Counted from the first letter of the stretch, positions 27,945-38,406 are shown. The stretch is DNA of 64,000 bases from Trinickia mobilis (GCF_017315705.1 NZ_JAFLRF010000012.1:30795-94794), one strand, 5' to 3'. A program made the numbers and translations. Notes: generated from the sequence alone by a model not told the origin.

Positions 27945-30900
27945 AGTCGGTCCGGGCAACGGAAAGCTTCCAGTACGCCACGCCGGAACGGGTTCACTAC
28001 GCTGCTCGCGTCCAGTTCGAGATTCACCCGTCTGCCACTCGACTCGAAGCTCAACTTGAAGCGGTCAGCCTGCGCCGTCGGTTGCAGATTCGCTGCATCC
28101 AGCAAGCGCAGCAGCGCCCACGGTCCGTCCGCGTGCGCCGCAGCGTCGTTGCCCGGCGGCGCGAATTCGACGTGCGCCTGCCCTGTGCCCTTGCCGCTCG
28201 GCCACTGAAACACCGTCGTCTGAGCGGTTCCCGGTTTCGCCACCAGTTGCTGACCGTCGATGTCGAGCGTGAATTGCGTGATCGAGGGATCGATATCGAG
28301 CGACTTCACTGCAAAGCGCACCGACACATCGCGCCCGCCCGTTCTGAACAATGCGTCGCGAATCTGCGCTGCTCGCTGAAACTGCACGAGCACGTCCGCA
28401 GGGATGCCGAGAGAATCGGAGCCGGCGCGCCAGCGCCATTGGGGTCCCGACATATCGACAAAGCTCGCAAGGTTCTTCTGGAAGAAATCGTCGATCAACC
28501 CGCCGGGGCCGAGAATCTTGCCGAAATCGTCCGGTGCGGCATCGCGGTTCGAGGCCCGCACGAGCGGATAGCGGCCATCGAGCGCCTGCCGGCACAACTG
28601 TGCGACGTTCGCCTGCCATAGCGCATTGAGCCGGCCCCGCTCTCCGCCGACTAACAACGACGACGCGCCAGCCGAGATATCTTCGGCGACCGCGGCAAGC
28701 GGCGCGGGCGCGCCCTGGGCCGCGAGCTTCAGCTTCGGCAGCGCGTCGCCCGCGGGCGGAGGCAGTCCCTGACGACGCGCAGAATCCGCGGCCTCGAGAT
28801 ACGCTGCGACGTCTTTGAGTGCCGCCAGCTGCGTATCGAGTGGCACCGGCCCCTGCGCCCCTGGTTTGCCCGCAAGATCGTGCAGCGCCTGGAAATGCGC
28901 ATCGACCGGATTGACCTCGGCCGGAGCGGCCGCCGTTGTGTTGTCGGGCTGATTGCCGAGCGCACTTTCAAGACGCTTTTTCAGCGCGTCGAGCTTGCCG
29001 GTCAATGCGGCGGTACCTTGTTCTGCCAACGATCCGCCGGCCTTGACTGTGCCAAGCGTCGTTTCCTGTGCGGCGGCCAACATCAGCGAGCGCAGCGGGG
29101 AATCGGGCGCGGCCAGCGAGTTGGTCACGCGCGCGGCATTTTCGGCGCTATCGAATGGCACCACGTCGATGTCGTTCAAGAAAGCGTCCCATTGCCGGAT
29201 GTACGCATCGAAATACAGCCCCGTCATGTCGCTCTTCAGATCCTCGATGGCCGCCGGCGTCAGCACGGACTCCTCCCTGCCGAGCACCCAATTGTCGCGA
29301 GCGGTATCGATCACCGCCTGATCGCGCAACTGGCGGAACTTCTGATAGCCCGCACGGGTAAAAGCGCCTGGAACGCCACGGGTCAAAGGTGCACCGCTCT
29401 TGCGGGTCAGCACCAGCGCCGCCTTGTTTCCTGCCGCACTCGCAACACTGAACTCCGGCAACTTCGCCTGATCGAGGTCACGCTGCACGCGGTTGTACAT
29501 GCGCTGGGCAAGCGGCAGCTTGGCCAGCCTCTCGCGCGCCTGAGCAATCAGATCCTTGTCCAGCGGCAGCGACGCGTCGAACTGGGCCGGCTGGAACAGC
29601 GCGGCGAGGTGGCCGTCGATGTCGTTGCGCTGCTCGTCGCTTGCGTCACGCAACGGCCCGCGGCGCCAGTCGATGTCGGCCCAGAGCCGAACCGAATCGG
29701 CATCGAAGTGAACGGCGTCCCCGAGCATCAAATACGCTCGCAGCACCTCATACTGAAAGTCCGGGTTGTTTGCGTCGCCCCGACGCAGCTCCTCTTCCAT
29801 GCGCTGTACAACGAGCGGCAGCAAGGCCTGACGCAACAACCGGCGATAGCTCGCCTGTGCTTCGAGTCCCAGCTTGTCGCCCTGGTACAGGCCAAGCCTC
29901 GATAGCCACGGAACGCTGCTTTCCCGGTCTGCGTAGCCGCCTGGAATGTCCCGCGCCGCGTTGAGCAGCGGCAGCAGCGCGAGTGGATCGTCGCCAGCCG
30001 GCGTGTTCTGGGCGAGCCTGTTCAGGGCGGACACCCGCTGGGCGACGCTTTGGACATAGCTGAGATTGCGCTGATAGCTGATGAAAAACCCAACCAGCGC
30101 CAGCACCGCCAAAAGGCCGATTAAGGCAAGTGCGATACGCTGAAGCCAGGAGCGGCGCCGTTCAAGCCTGAGGTTCGCTCCCGCAAGCTCCGCCTCCTGA
30201 AAAATCACGTCGCGCAGCAGTCGGGTGATGAAGTACGCACGCCCGCTCGATGGGTCGGGCAACACGACTTGCCGCTGCAGACCGAGCGCTGCCGCGACGG
30301 CACTCATCACGCGATCGATCGGCCGTCCCTCCTGTGTTCCGCTCGTAAAGTAGACACCGCGGAGCAGCGCCGCCTGCTCGAATCGGGACGTCGCAAACGT
30401 CTCCTTCAGAAACTCGTGCAGCACAGCCTTGAGGCCCGCGAATTGCTGCGGAAAGCCGTACACGAGCGCGCGCCGGCGCAAATCGGTTTCTTGCTGCATG
30501 CGGTGCAGCACGCGGACCTGCAGCTGCTTCTCGAGCGCATCGAATTCAGCGGGGAACGCCGTGATCGCGTCGTCGGGCGTACCGTTCTCCACAAACGGAA
30601 ATGTCACGCCCCAGACCTGTTCGCGCTCATCGCGGCCGAGGTCGTCGAAAAACTCTGCGAAACCGGCCAACAAGTCGCACTTTGTCACGACCAGATAGAC
30701 TGGAAAGCGCATGCCGAGCAGCGTGTACAGATCCTTGAGCCGGTCGCGAACCGCGTTCGATTGGACCGCGCGTTGCGTGTCGGACGATTGCAGCAGATCC
30801 TGGGCGGACAGCACGACGATCGCACCGTTCAGTGGACGCCGGGGACGATACTTGCGCAGGAGTTTCAGAAATCCCATCCACGCGGCCGCATCGGCGGCCG

Positions 30901-31486
30901 CGAAGCTGTCCTGAGTCGTAAAGCGTCCCGCGGTATCGAGCAGCACGGCGTCGTCGGTAAACCACCAGTCGCAATTGCGCGTGCCGCCGACGCCTCCCAC
31001 GGCCTTCGTTCCCAACCGCTCAGAAAGCGGAAGCTTGAGGCCCGAATGCACGAGCGCCGTGGTCTTGCCGGTTCCCGGCGCGCCGATGAACATATACCAG
31101 GGCAGCTGGTACACGTACTGACTGCCGAAACGACCCTTTACACGCGACTTGCGCAGGATCGCCATCGCTTCTTCGAAGCGCTGCTTGAGCGTGGCGATGT
31201 CCACATCCGATTCCTGCTTGCGGGGTTCAGGCTTCGCGTCTCCTTCGGCGACCACCCGAGTGAATTTGACGTTGGCAAGACGAGCCACAAGCCAGCGCAC
31301 ACTCCAGTACAGGGCCCACAGCAGGACCAAAACCAGGATCACTGCCCAACGGCTGCCGGAGCTCTCGAGCGGCGCATTGCCCGCATAAGCGAAGAGCGGC
31401 CCTTCTATCCAGACAATCAACGCAACCGCGAGCACGCCTAACAGAGACAGGACAATGGGCCGCGCAAGCCACTTGAGCAGCTTCAT
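27941..31486 (-). CDS. tssM: T6SS membrane complex protein TssM (IcmF)
   Basis: 1181 residues from ATG 31486, preceded by GAGGAG at 7-base spacing. Inner-membrane protein with transmembrane helices at about 10-27, 47-69 and a third near 440-460. A cytoplasmic NTPase domain carries Walker A GAPGTGKT at 135-142 with NCDWWFTDDAVLLDTAGR as Walker B/switch region. The long C-terminal half is periplasmic and would contact the outer-membrane side. TssJ, its usual lipoprotein partner, is not found. Translation is coupled to tagF downstream. Confidence 0.96.
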   Translation of the reverse strand: MKLLKWLARPIVLSLLGVLAVALIVWIEGPLFAYAGNAPLESSGSRWAVILVLVLLWALYWSVRWLVARLANVKFTRVVAEGDAKPEPRKQESDVDIATLKQRFEEAMAILRKSRVKGRFGSQYVYQLPWYMFIGAPGTGKTTALVHSGLKLPLSERLGTKAVGGVGGTRNCDWWFTDDAVLLDTAGRFTTQDSFAAADAAAWMGFLKLLRKYRPRRPLNGAIVVLSAQDLLQSSDTQRAVQSNAVRDRLKDLYTLLGMRFPVYLVVTKCDLLAGFAEFFDDLGRDEREQVWGVTFPFVENGTPDDAITAFPAEFDALEKQLQVRVLHRMQQETDLRRRALVYGFPQQFAGLKAVLHEFLKETFATSRFEQAALLRGVYFTSGTQEGRPIDRVMSAVAAALGLQRQVVLPDPSSGRAYFITRLLRDVIFQEAELAGANLRLERRRSWLQRIALALIGLLAVLALVGFFISYQRNLSYVQSVAQRVSALNRLAQNTPAGDDPLALLPLLNAARDIPGGYADRESSVPWLSRLGLYQGDKLGLEAQASYRRLLRQALLPLVVQRMEEELRRGDANNPDFQYEVLRAYLMLGDAVHFDADSVRLWADIDWRRGPLRDASDEQRNDIDGHLAALFQPAQFDASLPLDKDLIAQARERLAKLPLAQRMYNRVQRDLDQAKLPEFSVASAAGNKAALVLTRKSGAPLTRGVPGAFTRAGYQKFRQLRDQAVIDTARDNWVLGREESVLTPAAIEDLKSDMTGLYFDAYIRQWDAFLNDIDVVPFDSAENAARVTNSLAAPDSPLRSLMLAAAQETTLGTVKAGGSLAEQGTAALTGKLDALKKRLESALGNQPDNTTAAAPAEVNPVDAHFQALHDLAGKPGAQGPVPLDTQLAALKDVAAYLEAADSARRQGLPPPAGDALPKLKLAAQGAPAPLAAVAEDISAGASSLLVGGERGRLNALWQANVAQLCRQALDGRYPLVRASNRDAAPDDFGKILGPGGLIDDFFQKNLASFVDMSGPQWRWRAGSDSLGIPADVLVQFQRAAQIRDALFRTGGRDVSVRFAVKSLDIDPSITQFTLDIDGQQLVAKPGTAQTTVFQWPSGKGTGQAHVEFAPPGNDAAAHADGPWALLRLLDAANLQPTAQADRFKLSFESSGRRVNLELDASSVVNPFRRGVLEAFRCPDRL

Positions 31487-31538
31487 CGCCAAGCTCCTCG
31501 GCACTTATCGCCATCGATCGAGACTGCACGCCGGGCGC

Positions 31539-32828
31539 TCATGATGCGGCTCCTGGCGCCAGCACGGTAATGTCGACGCGGCGGTTCTTGGCCCGATTGG
31601 CAGGGATATCGTTTGGCGCAATCGGCTCGGCGTCCCCGCGTCCTTCGGCAGTAAAACGCTGCGGCGTGCCCACCCGCGCCGCAAGCAGGTCCCTCACTGT
31701 TTCCGCGCGCGCTTGTGACAGATGCCAATTCGACGGAAAGCGCGCGGAGAACGCCCTCTGGTTATCGGTATGGCCCGCCACGACAACGGCACCCGGCACG
31801 TCTTTTAGCGCATCTCCGATGCGTTGGATCAGCGGTGCGTAGGCCGGATCCAGCTCCGCGCTACCGGACGCGAACAGACCATCGCCATTGATCGTGACAA
31901 TCGTACGATCCGGGAGCTCCGCCACTCGAACGAGTCCCTTGGCGATCTCAGGTGCGAGAAACTGAGACAGTTTCGGCGCAGCCTTGGGGGCAGCCGCGAG
32001 CTTCGCGGCAAGCGCTGGCGGCGGCGCCACGCGGACCGCGTGCAAGGCGTCGAACGCGCTGTCGGAAGCATCGTTGAGCCGGATGCTCAAGATGAGGTGA
32101 ACGATGACCAGCAGTGCGCAGGCGAGCGCCCCAGCCACCCACAATGGCACGAGTTGCAGCAATGGCTTGCGTTCGACCTCGACCGGCAGCCAGCGCGGCG
32201 ACAGCGCTCGCTCGGCGGCGCCGCGTTGAGAGCGAATCATCGGCTCGAGCCGCTCACGTAGGGTGTCGAGTTGCGTGCGGCCGCCGTCGATCAAACGATA
32301 ACGCCCTTCGAAGCCGAGGCCGAGCATCACATAGAGCAATTCGAGCACGTCGACATTTGCCGCCGGATTTTGCGCAAGCCGTTGCAGGATCAAAAAAAAG
32401 CGTTCGCCGCCCGACGCCTCGTTGTGAAACATGACCAGCAGGCTGCGGCTGCCCCAGAGCCCCGCACCCCATGGCGTACTCGAGATGGCTTCATCGAGAA
32501 ACGTGCACAGGCAGTAACGTGATGCGCCGAGCTTCTCGTCGTCGTAACCGCTCGCGCGGCCCTGGGTCTCGAACGTGCGGATCATCTGCATCAGCTGATT
32601 GCGCAGTTCTTCGACGTTCGGATGGGTCGGCAATTGCCGCAGCGGCACCGCCAGCTCGAGCAACGGATTCGCCGCGCGCAGCAGTGGATTCAGGCCGCCC
32701 GTCGTCGTCAGGAGCGGCGCGGTCGACACGTCGGCCGCAACGAAGGCGGCGCGTGCGCCGCCGGGCGTCGGAATGATGATCGTTGCGCCGGGATCGTCGG
32801 ACGGGCCGCGTGGTTCGTTTGGAGACAC
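31539..32828 (-). CDS. tssL: T6SS membrane complex protein TssL (DotU) with C-terminal OmpA domain
   Basis: 429 residues from GTG 32828, which has AAGGA upstream; a longer frame to 32951 runs into tssK. The N-terminal DotU domain includes SRYCLCTFLDEAISSTPWG and FFLILQRLAQNPAANVDVLELLYVMLGLGFEGRYR. One transmembrane helix (LVPLWVAGALACALLVIVHLI) leads into a periplasmic OmpA-like domain (GDGLFASGSAELDP, AGHTDNQ, GRGDAEPI, NRRVDITVL). This is the evolved TssL form that binds peptidoglycan itself, which matters because no TssJ is present. Confidence 0.95.
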   Translation of the reverse strand: MSPNEPRGPSDDPGATIIIPTPGGARAAFVAADVSTAPLLTTTGGLNPLLRAANPLLELAVPLRQLPTHPNVEELRNQLMQMIRTFETQGRASGYDDEKLGASRYCLCTFLDEAISSTPWGAGLWGSRSLLVMFHNEASGGERFFLILQRLAQNPAANVDVLELLYVMLGLGFEGRYRLIDGGRTQLDTLRERLEPMIRSQRGAAERALSPRWLPVEVERKPLLQLVPLWVAGALACALLVIVHLILSIRLNDASDSAFDALHAVRVAPPPALAAKLAAAPKAAPKLSQFLAPEIAKGLVRVAELPDRTIVTINGDGLFASGSAELDPAYAPLIQRIGDALKDVPGAVVVAGHTDNQRAFSARFPSNWHLSQARAETVRDLLAARVGTPQRFTAEGRGDAEPIAPNDIPANRAKNRRVDITVLAPGAAS

Positions 32829-32857
32829 GATGAACGTCCTTATGCTTGAGGAGCCCG

Positions 32858-34192
32858 TCAGCGGCGGATCGCCCAGAACTCCATTGCGAGCCCTGGGAAG
32901 TCGCCCGCCACGTGCAGCGCCATTCCCGCTGACTGGGCAAACTGCTTCCACAGCTCGTTGCCGCGGTCGAGTTCGAAATACGTAAAACCTGCATGAAATG
33001 GCAATTGCCGGGGGGCGACCGGCAGCGCGCGCAGTCCGATGCCCGGCAATTGCAGATTGACAAGATCGCGGATGCGCTCGATCGGACCGATCTTCACCTG
33101 CGGCGCGAAGCCGGTCAGGATTGACTCCGCAGGCAGTTGCGCGCGCACTGCGAGCACGAAGGTCGCCGTTGCAAACAGGTTCTTGTCCGGCACGATCGCC
33201 ACACGCACGCCGAACTTGCGCTCCTCGAGCGGAATCGGCACCGCATGCGGATCCATCACCATGCTGAGAGACGCACGCAGATCGTCGATGACCGGCGCAA
33301 AGGTCTCCTTCAGCCGTTTGTGCTCGTACAGGGGATAGGCCTGCGGACGTTTGGATGCCTGGCTGAAGGTCGCGAGTTCACCCGCCAGTTGCACGACGAC
33401 TCGATACAGCGCTTCCGGATGCAGGCCGGTCATGGTCGACAAATGTGCGGCGAGCGGCTCGTGGCGATTGATCAATTCGAGCAGCAGGAAATCGGCCACT
33501 TCGGCAACCCCCGTCACGCCCGGCTGTGCGAGGCGCATGGCCAGCGCCTCGCCGCGCTGGTGCAGCAGGCCAACCAGATCGTCGACAAACGCGGCGAGAC
33601 GTTTCGCGACACGGTAGTCGAGGCACGGCGGACTATAGTCGCTTTCCAGCACGACGCGGTTATCGGGCAAGCGTTCGGTCACGCGCCCGACCCCGAGCAC
33701 GGTGTAGGCGTTCGCGACGTCTGCTTCGAGCGCGAGCCGCACACGTAGCTTGCCGATCTGCAGCAACGCGGCCCCCCCGTTCGGATCATTGCTGTCGCTG
33801 ACATCGAGTTCGCCAACGCGATGGCGGGCAAAGGTCTCTCCCGTTTCCTCGTTCTCGGTCTCCGCGATCCCCGGTCGGCGGACCGGCAAGGCGAGCGTGA
33901 CGAGTGTGTTGCGGGTGCCTTCCGGAACATCGAGCGGCAGCGGCAGATCGTCGTCAGCGGGAAGGTTGAAAGGCGTGCCGTCGGGAAACACCCCCGAGCA
34001 CGACGCCAGCGCGACTTTGCCCAGCTTGAGCAACTGCTCGTCGAGCTCGAGCGAGGCGAAGCCCCAGCTGTACGGACGCAGGCCCGAGGCGCGCGTCTCC
34101 AGCTGCGTCTGCAGATAACGGTCGTGTTGCTGCAAGTGCTGCGGCTGCAGAAACATCCCCTCCGACCAGATGACTTTGCTATTCCAGGACAC
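32858..34192 (-). CDS. tssK: T6SS baseplate protein TssK
   Basis: Trimeric connector linking baseplate to membrane complex. The GTG at 34192 gives MSWNSKVIWSEGMFLQPQH-type N-terminus, the family hallmark; the extra 22 codons up to 34258 overlap tagH. Further landmarks are PYSWGFASLELDEQLL, LLLELINRHEPLAAHL and HPEALYRVVVQLAGELATF. Length 444 residues is normal. It begins 10 bases after the tagH stop, leaving no room for tssJ, which in several related clusters sits exactly there. Confidence 0.95.
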   Translation of the reverse strand: MSWNSKVIWSEGMFLQPQHLQQHDRYLQTQLETRASGLRPYSWGFASLELDEQLLKLGKVALASCSGVFPDGTPFNLPADDDLPLPLDVPEGTRNTLVTLALPVRRPGIAETENEETGETFARHRVGELDVSDSNDPNGGAALLQIGKLRVRLALEADVANAYTVLGVGRVTERLPDNRVVLESDYSPPCLDYRVAKRLAAFVDDLVGLLHQRGEALAMRLAQPGVTGVAEVADFLLLELINRHEPLAAHLSTMTGLHPEALYRVVVQLAGELATFSQASKRPQAYPLYEHKRLKETFAPVIDDLRASLSMVMDPHAVPIPLEERKFGVRVAIVPDKNLFATATFVLAVRAQLPAESILTGFAPQVKIGPIERIRDLVNLQLPGIGLRALPVAPRQLPFHAGFTYFELDRGNELWKQFAQSAGMALHVAGDFPGLAMEFWAIRR

Positions 34193-34202
34193 GTTGGTCT
34201 CG

Positions 34203-35936
34203 TTATGAAGTGGTTGACTTTTTTTCCGCGGCGCATGGGTCGCCGGCCTCGCGTGCACTACGAAGCGCTTCGATCTGCGCTTCGTAGGCGTCGCTGAATG
34301 CCTTGCCGTAGAGTTTCTGGAAATCGTCGTCGGCTTCCCGTGCGATGCCGGCCTGCAGTTCTACGAAACGGTCCCACAGCCTCGCCTTGCGGTTTGAGAG
34401 GACCTTGTCCAACACCCCCTGCTCTTTCAACTGTGCCTCGATCGATGCGGGATCGAAACGCCCGAGCACCGCGGCAAGTGCGGCGCGCATGCCGGCCAGC
34501 ATCGCCAGTTCATGCGCCTCGATGTCGCCAAACGCACGTTCGATCGCTTCGGCGGGCGGCAGATAGCCCGTACCGCGACCTGTCAGCATCTGCACCAGCG
34601 CGCTATCCACGTCCGGGAAAAACTTGAGGGGATTGTTGTCGCGCGCCACGATCAGCGTGGTATCAAGCCGTGCCTCCCGCTTGGTCATCGAGCGCGAGCG
34701 CAATACTGTCATCGTGCCGCGCAGCCCGATCCGCAACATCACGCCGATCAAATGGGCGAACGCGGGCGCCGGCAGGTTGGGCGCTCGCGCCGGGTCAAGG
34801 CCGAGACCCTCCAGGAGCGCTGTCATCGTCGCGCTTTCGGAAGCCGCAGCCGGCGCGCCGGCCGAACTCGAGGCGCCGACCGAAGCAGGCGCTGACTCGC
34901 CTGCGGGGACGCTTGCCGGGTTTGACGCACGGTTTTCGAACTGCGCAGGTGCCTGCGCCGGCACGAGAACCGGGTTGCCTGTGACCATAGCGAATGGCGA
35001 CTCCCCCGGTGCATCGGGCGACGAGGGCGCCGGGGCCGAAGCGGGCACCTCCGCGAGCAGGTCGTCGAACGGCGTGGCACTGCCCCCTGTGGCGGAGGGC
35101 TCAAGCAAGCTCGCCGACAACCCGGTGGGCCCCCCCGGCGGCGGCGTGACGGCCGCCGGGTTGCCGGGAGGCGGTGCAAAAAGCGGTGAAACCGCTGTCC
35201 CGCCTTGCGCCACTGCCTGCGCTAACGGATCCTGCCCCGCTCCTGCCGGCGCCTCCCATTGTGTCAACGCGTCCGAGAGCGGATCGTACTCAGCGGGTAT
35301 GCCGCCTGCCGAAATCCCGGACGTCCCCGGCACGCCCCCGGCCTGCCGCGCAGCCGCCGGTGCCGGTGCCGGCTCCGGTGCGGAAAAAGCTTGCCACTCG
35401 GGTGACACGTGGTCGCTCTGCGATCCGGCAAAGCCCGGCTGCGAGGAAATTGGCGGCGGCGCGCCCAAGCCGGGCTGACCGAGCGGATCGAGTCCCAGGA
35501 CACCTAAGGGGGAATCCGGTTCCTGCCCAAACGGTGTCCCCCCGAGCACCTTCGCGGAAGCGAGCGGATCACGTGCGCCCGGCACGCCTGCTTGCCCTGG
35601 CCCACGCTCGGCAATCGAGACTTCGAGCAGATACGTACCGATCAGCAGGCTGTCTCCATGCGTGAGGCGCGCTTCGCGCGTGCCGCCGATCGCGCGTTGA
35701 TTCAGCACGCTAGGATTGCTGCCGAGGTCGCAAAGCAGGTACTCGCCGCCTCGATACTCGATGCGCGCATGCACGCGGGAAATGGCACGCTGCTGATCGG
35801 GCAGCACCAGCGTGCAATCCGTCGCCCGGCCAATCGTGCCGCCCGCAGGTCCAAACTCGATCGTCATGGGCTCGGCGACAGGTTCTTCGTTGAACCTCGC
35901 AACGCGCAGCGAAAGGATCGGATGATTCGGTTGCAT
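34203..35936 (-). CDS. tagH: T6SS FHA-domain protein TagH (Fha)
   Basis: 577 residues. An N-terminal forkhead-associated domain (about 8-110: GTIGRATDCTLVLPD, ISRVHARIEYRGGEYLLCDLGSNPS) binds phosphothreonine. A long Pro/Gly/Ala-rich linker (about 115-370) separates it from the conserved TagH C-terminal domain (LIGVMLRIGLRGTMTVLRSRS; FDPASIEAQL; LWDRFVELQAGIAREADDDFQKLYG). In P. aeruginosa Fha1 is phosphorylated by PpkA and dephosphorylated by PppA to switch on secretion; a kinase and a PP2C gene flank this island. Confidence 0.93.
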   Translation of the reverse strand: MQPNHPILSLRVARFNEEPVAEPMTIEFGPAGGTIGRATDCTLVLPDQQRAISRVHARIEYRGGEYLLCDLGSNPSVLNQRAIGGTREARLTHGDSLLIGTYLLEVSIAERGPGQAGVPGARDPLASAKVLGGTPFGQEPDSPLGVLGLDPLGQPGLGAPPPISSQPGFAGSQSDHVSPEWQAFSAPEPAPAPAAARQAGGVPGTSGISAGGIPAEYDPLSDALTQWEAPAGAGQDPLAQAVAQGGTAVSPLFAPPPGNPAAVTPPPGGPTGLSASLLEPSATGGSATPFDDLLAEVPASAPAPSSPDAPGESPFAMVTGNPVLVPAQAPAQFENRASNPASVPAGESAPASVGASSSAGAPAAASESATMTALLEGLGLDPARAPNLPAPAFAHLIGVMLRIGLRGTMTVLRSRSMTKREARLDTTLIVARDNNPLKFFPDVDSALVQMLTGRGTGYLPPAEAIERAFGDIEAHELAMLAGMRAALAAVLGRFDPASIEAQLKEQGVLDKVLSNRKARLWDRFVELQAGIAREADDDFQKLYGKAFSDAYEAQIEALRSAREAGDPCAAEKKSTTS

Positions 35937-35967
35937 GCCCGCACCCTGTCAGATTAAGTGCGACACC

Positions 35968-37956
35968 TTATTTTAGTTTTTTGGTGCCATCGTCGGCGTC
36001 CTTCGGCGCCGTCGGCCCAGTGGGCGACGAACCGTCGCCCGAGCCCGCCGAGCCGCCCGAATTCAGCAGAATCGGCTCGCCCGAGACCGCGACGCTCGCC
36101 GGGCCGATCACCACGAATGCCCCCCCTGCCTTTAGCGTAATACTCATGCCCGCTTCGATCACGATGTTCATGCCCGCCTTGATATGGACGTTCATCCCCG
36201 CATCGACCGCGTAGTCCGTGCCAACCTTTTCCTGCACCTTCTGTCCGACCGTCAGCGACGCGGTGCCGCCGACCTGCGCGTTCTGATCTCCCTGCACCGA
36301 ATCGTGCCGCGTTCCGCTCACAGCCATGTACTCGTTGGCCGTGACTTTCAGGTGGCGGTCGTTGCCGACGTTCGCCAACATATCGTTCTTGATCCACGTT
36401 TCATGATCTTTTTCGGCGTGGAAGAACAGTTGCTCGTCGCCTTTTGAGTCATTGAAGCGCAGTTCGTTGAAGCCGTCTCCGCCGGTTGTGGAATTGCTCC
36501 TCAGCGTCGACAGCGCAGCATTCGCCGGCAGGGTGTAAGGCGGCATCGTATTCGCGTTGTACACGCATCCGGTGATGAGCGGCCGATCCGGGTCGCCCTC
36601 GATGAATTCGACGAGGACCTCTTGCCCTACGCGCGGCACGAAAAACGTGCCCCAGCGCTTGCCCGACCAGTTTTGCGAAACCCGTACCCAGCAGCGCGCC
36701 AGTCTTTCCGATTCGTTGCCGGGAGGCGAAAATTGCTCCCAGTGAAACTGCACTTTGATCCTGCCGTATTTGTCCGTCAGGATTTCCTCGCCGTCGTGTC
36801 CGACGACGACAGCCGTCTGCAGACCGCCCACCGCCGGTCGTGGCGTGATGCGTTCCGAGCGATAGTGGTTTTCCTTGCGCAACACCGTAAAGCTGCAGTC
36901 GAAAAACGGCAGCGCTGCGTGATCCGCAAGCGTCGACACATAGGTGTCGGAGTTGATTTCGTAGCGGGTGCTTACAACAAGATAGTCGTGATTCTGCCCC
37001 TCGCATGGGTGGCCGGTCAGCTTGAACAGGCCGCCCGGCCAAATGCCGCGTGCGCTGGATCGTCCGAAAATGCTGTCGTTGCGGGCCGCGCGGATTTCGA
37101 CGCCGACCCTTGCATATCGATCGCCATCGGTCGACTCCAGGTGACCGCTCAGGTGCTCCTGCATCGTATAGACCGGCACATCGTAGACCTGCGGCCGCGC
37201 GGCCCGCGACAGCAACCCCTGCTGATTGCTCGACGACGGCTTTTCGAAGTCGTAGTCGTTGACTTCATATTTCCCGGTCTGCAATTCCGCACCCGATGTC
37301 CACTGATACACGCACTCCTTCTCATTCGATGGCTGATACCAGGCGTCGTACGGTATCGAGCCGTAGTGGTCGATCGGTACGTGCACGTCGCCGGAATCGG
37401 TCAGCACCAGCGTATGCTTGCCGGACTTGTGCTCGAAGTAGTAGTAAATGCCCTCATGCTCCATCAAGCGGCTGATGAAGTCGAAGTCGGTTTCGCGGTA
37501 TTGGGCGCAGTGCTCGAACGACGGATAGCTCGCCGAGCACTTGTTGCTCACGTCGATGCTGTAGTCCTGCAGGACGCTCATGACGATGTCGGGTACCGAC
37601 TTCTGGTAAAAAAAACGACTATGCGACGCGCGTGTCAGCAGCCACAGCCGGGGGCGGACGATGGCTTCATAGCGCGCCATCCGGTCGCGTGACTTGTCGC
37701 CCGGCGCAGTCATCCGAAACGCAGTCACGATCCCGTTGATTTGCCGCTCGTTGCCTGCGGGCAACGTAACCGCTACCGAAACGTCTTGCCCGAGCAGGTC
37801 GCCGGGTTTGATGTCATTGCGCGTGCTCAACAGGTCGACGTGGAATTCGCTCAGGCGACCGAGTTCTTCTGCACCGACAAGCCGCAGAAACAGCAGATCG
37901 TGCCCGACCGGCGCGCAATTGACGCTCACATGGCGATTCGGATCTTGCGAGGTCAT
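35968..37956 (-). CDS. vgrG: T6SS spike protein VgrG (TssI)
   Basis: 662 residues, trimeric spike tip. The gp27-like part carries FHVDLLSTRNDIKPGDLLG and RETDFDFISRLMEHEGIYYYFEH. The gp5-like OB fold and needle begin around AVVVGHDGEEILTDKYGRIKVQFHW, followed by VSQNWSGKRWGTFFVPRVGQEVLVEF. The C-terminus has alternating beta-helix repeats (NVHIKAGMNIVIEAGMSITLKAGG) and a short Lys-ending tail without an obvious effector extension, so cargo probably rides on the adjacent PAAR-like protein or on an adaptor. The PAAR-like gene ends one base upstream. Confidence 0.95.
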   Translation of the reverse strand: MTSQDPNRHVSVNCAPVGHDLLFLRLVGAEELGRLSEFHVDLLSTRNDIKPGDLLGQDVSVAVTLPAGNERQINGIVTAFRMTAPGDKSRDRMARYEAIVRPRLWLLTRASHSRFFYQKSVPDIVMSVLQDYSIDVSNKCSASYPSFEHCAQYRETDFDFISRLMEHEGIYYYFEHKSGKHTLVLTDSGDVHVPIDHYGSIPYDAWYQPSNEKECVYQWTSGAELQTGKYEVNDYDFEKPSSSNQQGLLSRAARPQVYDVPVYTMQEHLSGHLESTDGDRYARVGVEIRAARNDSIFGRSSARGIWPGGLFKLTGHPCEGQNHDYLVVSTRYEINSDTYVSTLADHAALPFFDCSFTVLRKENHYRSERITPRPAVGGLQTAVVVGHDGEEILTDKYGRIKVQFHWEQFSPPGNESERLARCWVRVSQNWSGKRWGTFFVPRVGQEVLVEFIEGDPDRPLITGCVYNANTMPPYTLPANAALSTLRSNSTTGGDGFNELRFNDSKGDEQLFFHAEKDHETWIKNDMLANVGNDRHLKVTANEYMAVSGTRHDSVQGDQNAQVGGTASLTVGQKVQEKVGTDYAVDAGMNVHIKAGMNIVIEAGMSITLKAGGAFVVIGPASVAVSGEPILLNSGGSAGSGDGSSPTGPTAPKDADDGTKKLK

Positions 37957-37957
37957 T

Positions 37958-38347
37958 TCAGGGAATCATCGTCTTGACGGTTGCCGGATCCACGATGCTC
38001 ACTACGCCCCCCCAGTTGCACATGCACTTCGACACATTGTCGAGCGACGGCTGATTGCCGAGCAGCACCGTCGGCGCGCCCGTCACCCACGGCGACATCG
38101 TCGCGGGAATGCAGGGCATCGGCGTCAGTACGCCGCTCGCCGCGGTCGTTGCCGCTGCAACGGTCGGATTGGCGGCCGAAGTGCAGTTGCCGAACGGCAT
38201 GATATTGACCATCGGCACGTGGTCCATGATGTTCGCGGCCGGCGGCCCCTCGCCCATTACGCGGTTCACCGGCAACACGACGAGATTGGACGGCGCCATG
38301 CCGAATGAACATTGCAGCGTGGCACCCATGCTGACTTGTTGCGGCAT
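37958..38347 (-). CDS. PAAR-like protein (DUF4280/DUF4150 type)
   Basis: 129 residues from ATG 38347, behind AGGGGGCC; in-frame ATG 38365 would add six residues. Sequence MPQQVSMGATLQCSFGMAPS, IMPFGNCTSAANPTVAAA and TPMPCIPATMSPWVTGAPTVL shows the Cys-containing, Gly/Pro-rich pattern of PAAR-like spike caps that sharpen VgrG. There is no C-terminal toxin extension, so it is likely a structural cap. It lies between clpV and vgrG in the operon. Confidence 0.85.
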   Translation of the reverse strand: MPQQVSMGATLQCSFGMAPSNLVVLPVNRVMGEGPPAANIMDHVPMVNIMPFGNCTSAANPTVAAATTAASGVLTPMPCIPATMSPWVTGAPTVLLGNQPSLDNVSKCMCNWGGVVSIVDPATVKTMIP

Positions 38348-38406
38348 TCGAAGGCCCCCTGTCATGTAGCTGGGCAAGGACGCGCGTACGCGTCGCCGCC
38401 CGACGC